From Ectopseudomonas guguanensis (lineage in GTDB: Bacteria > Pseudomonadota > Gammaproteobacteria > Pseudomonadales > Pseudomonadaceae), in the NCBI RefSeq assembly GCF_900104265.1, contig NZ_FNJJ01000020.1, forward strand, positions 1 to 58,996: a DNA stretch of 58,996 bases, in the 5' to 3' direction. The translations under genes were made by a program, and so were the position numbers. Positions 32,499 through 43,818 of this stretch are shown here, piece by piece (the first letter of the stretch is position 1; each line of letters begins with the position of its first letter). The notes under the pieces were generated by a model. The model saw nothing but the letters and a program-made list of their open reading frames with translations, was not told the origin of the DNA and ran no database searches.

Positions 32499-34735
32499 GC
32501 CTGCACGCCCTCGGCCGGCAGCGGGCACCAGAGCCCATCGAAGCAGTCCTCGCCGTTGAGCAGGCGCTGCAACTCGTGCGGCGCGCGTGGCCGGCTGAAC
32601 CAGTAACCCTGGGCATAGTGACAGCCTTCGCCACCGAGAAAATCGAGCTGCGCCTGCTTCTCCACGCCTTCGGCCACCACTGCCAGGCCCAGGCTGTGGC
32701 CGAGGCCGATGATCGCCCGGCTGATGGCCAGCGACTCGCCATCCTGCGGTGCGCCGGCGATGAAGCTCTTGTCCACCTTGATGATGTGCAGCGGGAAGCG
32801 CTTGAGGTAGCCGAGCGAGGAGTAGCCGGTACCGAAGTCATCCAGCGCCAGCTGAATGCCGAGGCTGGCCAGTTCGCGCAGGCAGGCCAGGTTCTGGGCG
32901 CTGTCCGCCATCAGCTGGCTTTCGGTGATTTCCAGCACCAGGCTCGAGGGCGGCAAGCCGCTGTGCCGAAGGATATCGGCGACGCGTGCGGCGAAGTCGC
33001 TCTGCTGCAACTGGCGGCTGGACAGGTTGACCGAGCAGCGCAGCTGCGGCTGTCCATTCAGCTGCCAGCTGCGCACCTGGCTGCAGGCCTGCTGCAGCAC
33101 CCAGTCGCCGACCGCGAGGATCTCGCCGGATTCCTCCAGGCAGGGGATGAACTCCAGCGGCGAAATATCGCGTCCCTGGTGTTGCCAGCGCAGCAGGGCC
33201 TCCACGCCGATCAACTGGGGCTGGTTGCCGTCCAGCTGGCAGATCGGCTGGTACACCAGGCGCAGCTCGCCGCGCGCACTGGCCTGGGCGAGGGCGCTTT
33301 GCAGTTCCAGCTGGCGCTGCGCCTGCTGCTGCAGTTCGTCGCTGTAGCGGGCGAACTGGGCCTTGCCCGCGCTCTTGGCGCGGTATAGCGCCAGATCGGC
33401 CGCCTGCAAGGGGTCCAGTGGCTGGCCGCTTTCCTGCAGGCCGGCGATGCCGATGCTGGCGCTGACCGACAGCGTCTGTTCCGGCAGCCGCAGTGGCAGG
33501 TGCAGGCTGTCGAGCATGCGCTGGGCGACCCGCTCGGCGTCGCCCATGCAGGCCAGGTCGTCGAGCAGGGCGACGAACTCGTCACCACCGAAGCGTGCCA
33601 GGTGATCCCCGGGACGCAGGCAGTGGCGCAGGCGTTCGGCCACCTCCACCAGCACGCGGTCGCCGGTCTGGTGGCCGAGGCTGTCGTTGATCAGCTTGAA
33701 GCGATCGAGGTCGATGAACAGCAGGGCGGCCTCGCGGGCGCCCGGGCGCTGGCGGCGCTGCACGGCCTGCTGCAGCTGCTCGCTGAGGCGGGCGCGGTTG
33801 GCCAGGCCGGTGAGCGGGTCGTGGCGCGCGGCATGGTGCAGCTGCTCCTCGGCAGCGCGGCGCTGGCTGATGTCGCTCTGCGAGCCGGCGATGCGCCGCA
33901 GACCGCTGCTGCAGGTATCGGCAACGCCGCGTACCAGCACCCAGAGGTAGCTGCCGTCGCGGCGGCGGATGCGGTATTCGTGATGGAGAAAGGGCGACAG
34001 GCCGCGCAGGTGGTTGTCGATGGCCTGGCGCAGACCGGGCAGGTCGTCACTGTGTACGCGGCCGAACCAGCTCTGGCTGGTGGGCGAGAGGCTGTCGCGG
34101 TCGAGGTCGAGCATGCGAATCCAGCGCTCGGAGAGGTACAGCTGATCCTGCTCCAGCTGCCATTCCCACAGCCCGTCGTTGGCGCCGCGCATGGCGCGGG
34201 CATAGCGCGCCTCGCTGTCCTGCAGCGCCTTGCGCTGAGCGGCGCCGTAGCTGTCCAGGGCCAGGCCTATGTCGAAGAACACCTTCTTGATCAGGCTGGC
34301 GAAGCAGTCGCTGGCCACCGAGCAGCCGAGCAGTTCGCCGAGCAGGCGATCCAGGTACAGGCGGTAGGCGCCCAGGTACCACTTCAGGTCGACCCCCACG
34401 CGCTGGTGAACCCAGCCGATGCGCAGGCGCTCCAGCACGTAGGCCTCATCCAGCGGGCTTTGCCAGAGGCCGCGGTAGTAGTCGGCCTGGCGCTGCTTGA
34501 GGCGCTCGATCACGGCCCTGTCGCCGAGGATGGCGGCCGGCGCCGGATAGTCGGCGAGTTCCTGGTAGAGAGTCTCGACGAAGTTCTGGTTGGCACGTTC
34601 GACCCGCTGCGCGCAGCGTGCCAGGCGCTCGTTGTCGGCCTGGCTCCAGTCGAGAAAACGCAGACGCTGGCGCAGTTCGTCCAGGTCTGGAGCGATGTGT
34701 TGGAGCAGGTCTTGGAATTCTTGTTCGTTGCCCAT
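32495..34735 (-). CDS. Globin-coupled sensor with PAS, GGDEF and EAL domains
   Basis: A 746-aa soluble c-di-GMP protein. A protoglobin-type sensor occupies about residues 1-160, with probable haem-ligand H110 in RIGWVHQRVGVDLKWYLGAY. A PAS domain (about 175-300) follows, then GGDEF with intact RFGGDEF near 383 and EAL with GVEALLRW near 510, DDFGTGYSSL and VDKSFI. Both catalytic signatures look intact, so it could make or break c-di-GMP in response to oxygen. Its stop overlaps the start of the PAS chemoreceptor, linking oxygen sensing to taxis. It starts at ATG 34735 behind CTGAG. Confidence 0.9.
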   Translation of the reverse strand: MGNEQEFQDLLQHIAPDLDELRQRLRFLDWSQADNERLARCAQRVERANQNFVETLYQELADYPAPAAILGDRAVIERLKQRQADYYRGLWQSPLDEAYVLERLRIGWVHQRVGVDLKWYLGAYRLYLDRLLGELLGCSVASDCFASLIKKVFFDIGLALDSYGAAQRKALQDSEARYARAMRGANDGLWEWQLEQDQLYLSERWIRMLDLDRDSLSPTSQSWFGRVHSDDLPGLRQAIDNHLRGLSPFLHHEYRIRRRDGSYLWVLVRGVADTCSSGLRRIAGSQSDISQRRAAEEQLHHAARHDPLTGLANRARLSEQLQQAVQRRQRPGAREAALLFIDLDRFKLINDSLGHQTGDRVLVEVAERLRHCLRPGDHLARFGGDEFVALLDDLACMGDAERVAQRMLDSLHLPLRLPEQTLSVSASIGIAGLQESGQPLDPLQAADLALYRAKSAGKAQFARYSDELQQQAQRQLELQSALAQASARGELRLVYQPICQLDGNQPQLIGVEALLRWQHQGRDISPLEFIPCLEESGEILAVGDWVLQQACSQVRSWQLNGQPQLRCSVNLSSRQLQQSDFAARVADILRHSGLPPSSLVLEITESQLMADSAQNLACLRELASLGIQLALDDFGTGYSSLGYLKRFPLHIIKVDKSFIAGAPQDGESLAISRAIIGLGHSLGLAVVAEGVEKQAQLDFLGGEGCHYAQGYWFSRPRAPHELQRLLNGEDCFDGLWCPLPAEGVQA

Positions 34736-34761
34736 CTCAGCCTCATGCTTTTCTTCGGCGC

Positions 34762-34812
34762 AAAAAAAAGCGCCGCTGGCCGCCCTCCTCGAAGGAAAGC
34801 GGCCAGCGGCGC
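34762..34812 (-). terminator. Rho-independent terminator (minus strand)
   Basis: A 14-bp perfect stem (34770-34783 with 34799-34812; GCGCCGCTGGCCGC) is followed on the minus strand by eight Ts. It ends the small gene at 34880-35197 before the GGDEF/EAL operon. Confidence 0.88.
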
Positions 34813-34879
34813 TCTGTCTTGCAGGCCCTGTGTCCTGCCCGGCAAAGCCGGTCTCCGCGCGGGGCGGAACCTACTGCGC

Positions 34880-35197
34880 TTAGCTTTTACCGCATTGCCC
34901 AAGGGCGGACAACTCCTCACGCAGTCGGCTCAGGCGCTTGCGCAGCTCGGCCAGCTGCACCGACTTGAAGGCGTGCCGGGTGCCTTCGAGCACCTCGATG
35001 GCATCGTCGAGGCTGCTTTGCACCTCGCCGAGGCTGCCCGCCGGCAGGCGTTGCAGCCAGCGACACAGCGGCCGCTGCTGGCAGCTGTCGAGGCCATCGA
35101 TGATCTCGCAGTGAGGCGCCTGGCGGCGCAGCAAATGAGCGATCTGCCGGCTGGAGGCCGTGTCCGGCAGGCTGAGCAACAGGTGAGTGCGGGGCAT
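34880..35197 (-). CDS. Hypothetical protein, 105 aa
   Basis: A soluble, helix-rich protein: MPRTHLLLSLPDTASSRQIAHLLRRQAPHCEIIDGLDSC then a leucine/charge-patterned C-terminus (LAELRKRLSRLREELSALGQC) that may form a coiled coil. No family is recognised. The ATG at 35197 is preferred because the preceding frame codes for an unlikely start. A strong terminator isolates it from the GGDEF/EAL gene downstream. Confidence 0.68.
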   Translation of the reverse strand: MPRTHLLLSLPDTASSRQIAHLLRRQAPHCEIIDGLDSCQQRPLCRWLQRLPAGSLGEVQSSLDDAIEVLEGTRHAFKSVQLAELRKRLSRLREELSALGQCGKS

Positions 35198-35420
35198 GAC
35201 GGTCGCGCTGTATGGCAATTGGCTAGCAATACTAGAGGGGCGCGGCTGGTGATTTATTGATCAGGATCAGTTCGGATCACCAGCGCGGATCTTCACACAA
35301 GGCGTTACGACCGCCTGGTCATCAGTGCGTGCATATTCGGCGCAAGCGGTTAGACTTCCCACCCGGACGTCGCTCACAAGGCGCGCTCGCTCAAAAACAA
35401 CAGAAAAAAGGAGATTTCCC

Positions 35421-36392
35421 ATGAAAGGCAAATCCTTGGCATGGGTCCTGTCCGCCGCGCTCGCGGGCACTGCCCTGAGTGGCATGGCACAGGCTGAAGA
35501 AAAATTCGTCACCATCGGCACCGGTGGCCAGACAGGCGTTTACTACGTGGCCGGTCAATCCATCTGCCGCTTCCTCAACCGTGGCTCGGCCGAACACGGC
35601 ATCAAGTGCAACGCACCGGCCAGCGGCGGTGGCGTGGCCAACGTCAACGGCATTCGCAGTGGCGAGTTCAACTTCGGCATCATGCAGTCCGACCACCAGT
35701 TCAAGGCCCTCAACGGCGCTGCGCCGTTCGAAGCCGAAGGTGCGATGAACGACATCCGTGCGGTGTTCTCGCTGCAGAGCGAAGTGTTCACCGTGCTTGC
35801 CCGTCGTAGCGCCAACATCAAGAGCTTCGACGATCTCAAGGGCAAGCGCGTCAACGTCGGCAACCCGGGTTCCGGTCAGCGTGACACCCTGGAAGAGATC
35901 ATGGCCGTCAAGGGCTGGGATCGTTCCGCCTTCGCCCTGGCTGCCGAGCTGAAGCCGGCCGAACAGGCCAGCGCCCTGGGTGACAACAACATCGACGCCA
36001 TGACCTACTTCGTCGGTCATCCCAACGGCGCGATCCAGGAAGCCACCACCACCACCGACGCCGTGCTGGTTCCGGTGACCGGCGCCGAGATCGACAAGCT
36101 GCTGGCCGAGAAGAGCTACTACACCAAGGCCGACATCCCCGGTGGCCTGTACAAGGGCAACGATCAGCCGACCCCGTCCATCGGCGGCAAGGCCGTGCTG
36201 TCCACCAGCGCCAAGGCCGACCCGGAAGTGGTCTACCAGCTGGTCAAGTCGGTGTTCGACAACATCGATCGCTTCAAGCGTCTGCACCCGGCCTTCGCTG
36301 ACCTGAAGGAAGAGGACATGATCAAGGTCGGCCTGACTGCCCCGCTGCACGAGGGTGCCGAGCGTTACTACAAGGAACGCGGCTGGCTGTAA
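35421..36392 (+). CDS. TAXI-family TRAP transporter solute-binding protein
   Basis: A 323-aa periplasmic receptor. The signal peptide MKGKSLAWVLSAALAGTALSGMAQA precedes EEKFVTIGTGGQTGVYYVAGQSICRFLN, the typical opening of the TAXI (TRAP-associated extracytoplasmic immunogenic) family. It delivers a small acid, commonly glutamate/glutamine-like or dicarboxylate, to the fused permease encoded next. AAAAAAGGAGATTTCCC gives a strong ribosome site. A hairpin and a terminator-like stem separate it from the permease, as expected for an abundant binding protein. Confidence 0.93.
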   Translation: MKGKSLAWVLSAALAGTALSGMAQAEEKFVTIGTGGQTGVYYVAGQSICRFLNRGSAEHGIKCNAPASGGGVANVNGIRSGEFNFGIMQSDHQFKALNGAAPFEAEGAMNDIRAVFSLQSEVFTVLARRSANIKSFDDLKGKRVNVGNPGSGQRDTLEEIMAVKGWDRSAFALAAELKPAEQASALGDNNIDAMTYFVGHPNGAIQEATTTTDAVLVPVTGAEIDKLLAEKSYYTKADIPGGLYKGNDQPTPSIGGKAVLSTSAKADPEVVYQLVKSVFDNIDRFKRLHPAFADLKEEDMIKVGLTAPLHEGAERYYKERGWL

Positions 36393-36399
36393 GCCCTGC

Positions 36400-36424
36400 G
36401 CCCCGGCGGCCGGCTCGCCGGGGC
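36400..36424 (+). terminator. GC-rich hairpin after TAXI gene
   Basis: GCCCCGGCG (36400-36408) pairs with CGCCGGGGC (36416-36424) directly after the stop. It has no U-tract and probably protects the 3' end of the binding-protein mRNA. Confidence 0.55.
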
Positions 36425-36479
36425 CATACGGGACGCGCCGCCAGGCGCAACACCCGATTCGTTTCTAGTGTCAAACAGA

Positions 36480-36505
36480 CCCGCAGGTTCAGGCCTGCGG
36501 GTTTT
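36480..36505 (+). terminator. Intra-operon terminator/attenuator
   Basis: CCCGCAGG (36480-36487) pairs with CCTGCGGG (36494-36501) and is followed by TTTT, 35 bases before the permease ATG. Partial termination here would lower permease expression relative to the binding protein. Confidence 0.65.
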
Positions 36506-36540
36506 GCCGTTCTCCGATTACTCGAATGCAGGTTCGCCCC

Positions 36541-39099
<2,559 letters not shown>

Positions 39100-39120
39100 C
39101 GCCATGCTTGGCACCCCAAC

Positions 39121-39150
39121 AAGGCAGCTTCGGCTGCCTTGTTCGTTTAT
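39121..39150 (+). terminator. Terminator after TRAP permease
   Basis: AAGGCAGC-TTCG-GCTGCCTT is an 8-bp perfect stem with a UUCG tetraloop, followed by GTTCGTTTATT. Its right half is exactly repeated at 39280-39304. Confidence 0.8.
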
Positions 39151-39304
39151 TGACCATGCCCCCATTTGTGTAGGAGCGGCGCCCCGCCGCGAATCCGGGC
39201 GACGCAGATTCAAGAGCTTCGCCCCGGGGCGGGGCTCCTGCGCAAGAGGGGAGTTGCGAAGCCTATCTGACAGGCATTGAGCTTCGGCTGCCTTGTTCGT
39301 TTAT
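39126..39304. repeat. 25-bp direct repeat flanking a REP element
   Basis: The sequence beginning AGCTTCGGCTGCCTTGTTCG at 39126-39150 is repeated exactly at 39280-39304. Between them lies a GTAGGAGCG-type REP element (39168-39243). The second copy has only the right half of the terminator stem, so it cannot fold alone. Confidence 0.8.
39168..39243. repeat. REP-like element, GTAGGAGCG family
   Basis: GTAGGAGCGGCGCCCCGCCG faces CGCCCCGGGGCGGGGCTCCT, forming a long GC-rich dyad like the element at 27273-27336. Confidence 0.7.
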
Positions 39305-39365
39305 GCCCAGGCGGCGGATTGCTAGACTCGCCGGCCTGACCATTCAGACAAGGACCCAGCCCGTC

Positions 39366-40880
39366 ATGTCGACGCCGCGCGTGCATTATCCCTGGTACAA
39401 GAAGGAGGACACCGACGCCTTCTTCGCCCTGTTCCAGAACAACATCGCCAACTTCGTGATCATCGCCATCAGCATGCTGGGCATGGGCTTTCCCGCCGAG
39501 ATCGTGTTCGGCCAGGTGTTGCCCGGTGCGGCGTTGGCGGTGATGGCCGGCAACTTCTACTACGCCTGGAGCGCCGCGCGCCTGGCCCGTCGCGAGAACC
39601 GCGCCGACGTTACCGCGCTGTCCTACGGCATCAGCACACCGGTGATGTTCGTGTTCCTGTTCGGCGTGCTGCTGCCGGCGAAGAACCTCACCGGCGACGC
39701 CGAGCTGGCCTGGAAGGTGGCGGTGGCGGCCTGCTTCATCAGTGGTCTGATCGAGGCCGCCATCAGCCTGATCGGCAACTGGGTGCAGCGCCACCTGCCG
39801 CGTGCTGCCATGCTCGGTGCGGTGGCCGGCGTGGCGCTGACCTTCATCGCTGGCGAGATGCTGTTCAAGACCCTGGAAATCCCGGTGATCGGCCTCCTGG
39901 TGCTGGCCATCACCATCGTCGGTCTGGTGGCGCGGGTGAGCATGCCATTTCGCCTGCCGGCCTCGCTGTTCGCCATCGTTGTCGGGACGGCGCTGGCCTA
40001 CCTGATCGGCGCGGCTGACGGCAGCAAGTTCAGCGATGCCTTCACCCACCTCGGTTTCTACCCGCTGTTGCCCAACCTGGCCTGGTACGAAGGCCTGGGC
40101 CTGCTGTTCACCACCCTGCTGGCGCTGATGACGGTGATCCTGCCGATCACCCTCTACAACGCCATCGAGACCATGAACAACGTCGAAGCCATGAGCGCCG
40201 CCGGGGACAGCTACAGTGTGCGCGAGTGCCAGGCCGTGGATGGTCTCGGCACCTCGCTCGGTGCCCTGTTCGGCGGCGTGTTCCCGACCACCGTGTACAT
40301 CGCCACCGTGGGTTCGAAGTGGATGGGCGCCGGGCGCGGTTACAGCCTGCTCAACGGCGCGGTGTACGGCCTGGCGACCATGTTCGGCCTGATCGCCTTC
40401 ATCGCCGCGCTGATCCCGGTGGCGGTGGTGGCGCCCATTCTGGTGTTCGTCGGCATGTCGATGATCGCCACCGCCTTCAACAGCAACCATGCCCGTTACT
40501 ACCCGGCCGTGGCGCTGGCGATGCTGCCGTATTTCGCCAACTACCTGGCGACTCGTTTCAACCGCGGCGCTCCCGAGGTGGTCGAGGGCATTTCCAGCGC
40601 CATCGGCGCGCTGGGGCAGGGCGCCATGTTCAGCGCCATCCTGCTCGGCGCCATGTGCGTGGCGGTGATCGATCGCCAGTTCCGCCAGGCCACCGTGTTC
40701 GCGCTGGTGGCCGCCGGCATGGCCTTTGTCGGCCTGATGCACGCACCGAAGCTGGCCTGGTACGCCGCGCCGGACTTCGTCCACGGCTACCTGTTGATGG
40801 CGCTGTTCTTCGCCTGGTATGCCTGGCGCGGGGTGGAGCCGGCGCCAGGCCCAGCGGGCCGTGCGCCGGCCGGGGACTGA
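39366..40880 (+). CDS. NCS2-family nucleobase permease-like transporter
   Basis: A 504-aa integral membrane protein of the nucleobase-ascorbate/xanthine-uracil type, with about 12-14 helices. The N-terminal FFALFQNNIANFVIIAISML and ADVTALSYGISTPVMF resemble NCS2 core helices. The central AMSAAGDSYSVRECQAVDGLGTSLGALFGGVFPTTVYI holds the discontinuous substrate region. Purines or pyrimidines are expected, but this branch is poorly characterised. The ATG at 39366 follows an AAGGACCC ribosome-like site. It ends directly against the convergent hypothetical gene. Confidence 0.8.
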   Translation: MSTPRVHYPWYKKEDTDAFFALFQNNIANFVIIAISMLGMGFPAEIVFGQVLPGAALAVMAGNFYYAWSAARLARRENRADVTALSYGISTPVMFVFLFGVLLPAKNLTGDAELAWKVAVAACFISGLIEAAISLIGNWVQRHLPRAAMLGAVAGVALTFIAGEMLFKTLEIPVIGLLVLAITIVGLVARVSMPFRLPASLFAIVVGTALAYLIGAADGSKFSDAFTHLGFYPLLPNLAWYEGLGLLFTTLLALMTVILPITLYNAIETMNNVEAMSAAGDSYSVRECQAVDGLGTSLGALFGGVFPTTVYIATVGSKWMGAGRGYSLLNGAVYGLATMFGLIAFIAALIPVAVVAPILVFVGMSMIATAFNSNHARYYPAVALAMLPYFANYLATRFNRGAPEVVEGISSAIGALGQGAMFSAILLGAMCVAVIDRQFRQATVFALVAAGMAFVGLMHAPKLAWYAAPDFVHGYLLMALFFAWYAWRGVEPAPGPAGRAPAGD

Positions 40881-41462
40881 TCAGGGCAGCAGTTCGGGGG
40901 CCTCGCGCTGCAGCTTGCTTTGCAGCATCTCCAGCTGTTGCAGGGCGGCGCGGGCCTCGTCGATCTCCTCGGCGCTGCGACGCCCGGCCTGGGCCTCTTC
41001 TTCGATGCGCTGGCGGATCGCCGGAATCTGCTCGATTCCGCCGGTGTAGGCCTTGATCAGGGCGCGGCTGTGCTGTTCCTCGAAGTCGCGGTATTGCGCG
41101 GGGTCGGCCAGCTGCGCCGCGCTGGCCGCCTGGCGTGGCTGACGCTGGCCCAGGGCCGGGCTGCGCGGGTCGCCCTGTTCGGCCATCAGCTGCATCAGCA
41201 TCTGCGCTTCCGGCACGCTCAGGCTGGGCGCCTGTTCGGCGTCTGCAACCGGCTCGCGGGGTGCCGGTTGCGCGAGCGCTGCAGCCGGCAGGACGGCGGC
41301 TGCGGTTGGTGGCGCTGGCGCCAGGTGCGCCGTGCTGGCGGGCGCCAGCGCCGGGGCGAGTGCCTGGGTTGGTCGCGCATCCTGCCCATCCAGGCTCCAC
41401 CAGGCCGCCAGGCCGACCGAAGCCGTCAGGCACAGCAGGGCGCCGAATAGCCAGGCTCTCAT
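40881..41462 (-). CDS. Membrane-anchored periplasmic hypothetical protein
   Basis: A 193-aa protein with one N-terminal membrane segment (MRAWLFGALLCLTASVGLAAWW) and an Ala/Pro-rich linker to about residue 70. A charged helical C-terminus follows (ALIKAYTGGIEQIPAIRQRIEEEAQAGRRSAEEIDEARAALQQLEMLQSKL). The layout recalls membrane-tethered secretion helpers such as lipase chaperones, but it is too short and I see no family motif. It lies downstream of a foldase and a secreted phospholipase-like protein on the same strand, separated by a REP element. A GTG nine bases upstream is an alternative start. Confidence 0.65.
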   Translation of the reverse strand: MRAWLFGALLCLTASVGLAAWWSLDGQDARPTQALAPALAPASTAHLAPAPPTAAAVLPAAALAQPAPREPVADAEQAPSLSVPEAQMLMQLMAEQGDPRSPALGQRQPRQAASAAQLADPAQYRDFEEQHSRALIKAYTGGIEQIPAIRQRIEEEAQAGRRSAEEIDEARAALQQLEMLQSKLQREAPELLP

Positions 41463-41495
41463 CGCGACCACCCGCTGCCGGCAAACGCCAACCCG

Positions 41496-41554
41496 CAGGG
41501 TGCGCCATGCGCACCAGTAGCGGCATGGTTTCGCTGCGCATGGCGCACCCTACC
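41496..41554. repeat. REP-like element, GTAGGGTGCGC family
   Basis: GCAGGGTGCGCCATGCGCAC (from 41496) faces TGCGCATGGCGCACCCTACC (to 41554), a near-perfect dyad with a short spacer. Confidence 0.7.
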
Positions 41555-41577
41555 CGGCATCAGGCCGAACGCACGGC

Positions 41578-42828
41578 TCATAGCCCTTCCACCCTGGCAC
41601 CGGCCAGCAAGGCATCGACGCGCGCCTGGAACTGCCGGGTCAGCTGTTCCTTGGCCACCGCCTGGTTCACTTCATAACGCACGCTGGGGTCGCTCAGCGG
41701 CAACTGGCGATCCTCGCGCACGCGCACTTGGACGATCTCGAAGGCATCGTCGATCCACATCGGCTGCGAGAGGCTGCCGGCCTTCTGCAGCAGGGCGGTC
41801 TTGCGCAGGAAATCCAGGCCTTCGGCATCGGCGCGAATCTCGCCCAGATCCCCAGGCGGATTCAGCGCCTTGCTCGGCGCGAGCGAGTAGCGCTGCACCG
41901 CCTCGGTGAAGTCCAGGCCCTGCTGCAGCTCGGCGTGCACCCGGTCTGCCGTGGCCTGGTCGGCCAGGCGGATATGCGCCGCCTGGACCCGGGCGACGTT
42001 CTGGTACTGCTGCCTGTGGCGCTGGTAGTAGGCCTCGGCCTCGGCGTCGCTGACCTGGCTGGCCAGTTCGCGCAGACGCGGGGTTTCGTGGTGGAAGTCG
42101 CTGTGCAGGCCGATCTGGTGCAGATACTGGTGACGCACCAGCTTGTCCCGTACCAGCTGGCGCAGGCCGGTCAGTTCGTCGCTGCTGAAGCCCTGCTTGT
42201 GTTGCAGTTGGTGCCAGAGGAAATCGCGCCAGGCATGCTGGCGCACCGCCTCGGCGAGGTACTGCAGATTGCCCTGCTGCAGTTCCACCCGACCCTGCAC
42301 GTTGTCGCCCTGGTACAGCTGCAGCAGGTCGAGCTGGCGCTCGGGGCCACCGGGGAACTGCCAGTGGATCAGCACCAGCGCCCCGGCCTGCGTCTGCTGC
42401 TGTGCGCTGAGCTGCAGGCTGTCGAGCACCAGGCCCTGCTGTGGCGCACCGAGAATCGTGCGCAACTGCCGACCGCTCACCGGTTGCGGCTGACGCAGGT
42501 AGGGGCGCACGTCCTGTTCGAAGCGACGACCGTATACCTGGTCGATCAGGCTGGCCGCCTCCGCTTCCACCAGGGCATCCAGTTCGCGGCGGTAGCCGGC
42601 CTGCAGCTCGTTCTCCACGTCACGCGCCAGCAGGTGGTTCTCTGCCAGGCCCAGGCGCAGACGGCGCAGGTCGGTATTGAACTTGACCCGGGTCATGGCC
42701 TGCTCCAGCAGGGCCACGCTCCTGCCGGGCAGGCGCTGCTCGTCGATGCGCAGGTCCTGGGCGGCCAGGGCCGCCGGGCAGATGCCCGCCAACCCCAGCG
42801 CCAGCAGGGCGCCAGCCAGATACCGCAC
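41578..42828 (-). CDS. Parvulin-type peptidyl-prolyl isomerase (periplasmic foldase)
   Basis: A 416-aa protein with a signal peptide (MRYLAGALLALGLAGICPAALA), a SurA/PpiD-like helical chaperone region and a C-terminal parvulin-like domain. The latter reads VQAAHIRLADQATADRVHAELQQGLDFTEAVQRYSLAPSKALNPPGDLGEIRAD, the typical HILV...A...G.DF..LA..YS pattern. It begins with GTG directly after the TAG of the phospholipase-like gene, so its translation is coupled to it. A role in folding that secreted enzyme is an inference from this arrangement. Confidence 0.82.
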   Translation of the reverse strand: MRYLAGALLALGLAGICPAALAAQDLRIDEQRLPGRSVALLEQAMTRVKFNTDLRRLRLGLAENHLLARDVENELQAGYRRELDALVEAEAASLIDQVYGRRFEQDVRPYLRQPQPVSGRQLRTILGAPQQGLVLDSLQLSAQQQTQAGALVLIHWQFPGGPERQLDLLQLYQGDNVQGRVELQQGNLQYLAEAVRQHAWRDFLWHQLQHKQGFSSDELTGLRQLVRDKLVRHQYLHQIGLHSDFHHETPRLRELASQVSDAEAEAYYQRHRQQYQNVARVQAAHIRLADQATADRVHAELQQGLDFTEAVQRYSLAPSKALNPPGDLGEIRADAEGLDFLRKTALLQKAGSLSQPMWIDDAFEIVQVRVREDRQLPLSDPSVRYEVNQAVAKEQLTRQFQARVDALLAGARVEGL

Positions 42829-43818
42829 CTACAGGCCGCCCTGGCCGTGGAAGCTGTTGGCGCCCTTGGTCAGCACCGCCACGGTCAGGGCGATGGACTC
42901 GGGGATCAGCTCCCTGGCCACGCGCAGGCGGGTGGCATAGCTGGTGTCGTACAGCGGCTCGGGGCGCTGGTAGGCGACCCTGGCGGTCTGGCGCAGCAAC
43001 TCGCGGATCGGCTTCTGCGGGTCATAGCTGCCGACCCGGCTGGCCACCGCCGCGCTGTCGTTCAGCCCTTCGCGGAAATAGTGATCGTCCACCCAGCCCT
43101 CCCAGCCGGCATGGCCGTTACCGGAGGTCACCCAGGCGTGGTGTGGCTGGGCCACGTCGCCGGTGGCATGCAGGGCATAACCGATGGTCTGCAGCGAGGG
43201 TGCGCTTCTGAACTGGTCGAACCAGTACTTGGCCAGGTTGTCGATGGGCTGGAAGGCGGCGGTCTGGAAGTCGCCGTAGTGTTCCTGCCAGTTGGAGTAG
43301 CTGCCCTGGCGGTAGTGCGCCTCGGTGGTGTCGAAGTCGCTCTTCTTCAGCTCGCGGTTGTACAGGTAGACCATGGCGTACCAGTCCACGTCGCCGCTCC
43401 AGCTGCCATCCACCTTGCGGTAGCGATAGTCGTAGCCGCCATGAGCATTGCCGTGGGCGTCGCCCTGGCGCCCCATGTTGATGAAGTGCCAATAGGAGGT
43501 GTAGTTGACGATGGAGGCTGCCGCGCCCGCCACCGGTGCGTGCTCATAGCCGACCCACCAGCCACCCAGGCGCGTGTCCTTGAAGTCGTCCACGTCGTAC
43601 GCCGCCTGCCCGAGCACCTCCGCCGCGCGGGCCTCGCTGCCGGCGGCACCGACATAGAACTGGTAGGCGCGACGCATGTCGGCCGTGGCGTGGGCCGAAT
43701 TCATGAACGCCAGGGCGTCCTTGACGATGTTCTTGTGGGTCGGTTGCGACCAGGCGCTGGCCTGGCTGCTGGCGACAGCGAGGCCTAGACCAAGAGCCAG
43801 GGTGCTGAGAATTTTCAT
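42829..43818 (-). CDS. Secreted zinc-dependent phospholipase C / P1-nuclease superfamily protein
   Basis: A 329-aa exported protein. The signal peptide MKILSTLALGLGLAVASSQASA would be cleaved to leave WSQPTHKNIVKDALAFM. In the B. cereus phospholipase C family the new N-terminal tryptophan and a nearby histidine bind zinc, so this start is meaningful. The core IGYALHATGDVAQPHHAWVTSGNGHAGWEGWVDDHYF gives further H/D zinc ligands. ENQxxE-like variation means the substrate could be phospholipid or nucleic acid. It heads an operon with a parvulin foldase. No secretion apparatus is adjacent. Confidence 0.83.
   Translation of the reverse strand: MKILSTLALGLGLAVASSQASAWSQPTHKNIVKDALAFMNSAHATADMRRAYQFYVGAAGSEARAAEVLGQAAYDVDDFKDTRLGGWWVGYEHAPVAGAAASIVNYTSYWHFINMGRQGDAHGNAHGGYDYRYRKVDGSWSGDVDWYAMVYLYNRELKKSDFDTTEAHYRQGSYSNWQEHYGDFQTAAFQPIDNLAKYWFDQFRSAPSLQTIGYALHATGDVAQPHHAWVTSGNGHAGWEGWVDDHYFREGLNDSAAVASRVGSYDPQKPIRELLRQTARVAYQRPEPLYDTSYATRLRVARELIPESIALTVAVLTKGANSFHGQGGL

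Noticed and set aside
30901..32528. Two separate chemotaxis-related genes
   Set aside because: The short downstream frame is the missing C-terminal helix of the same MCP domain, so one frameshifted gene explains both.
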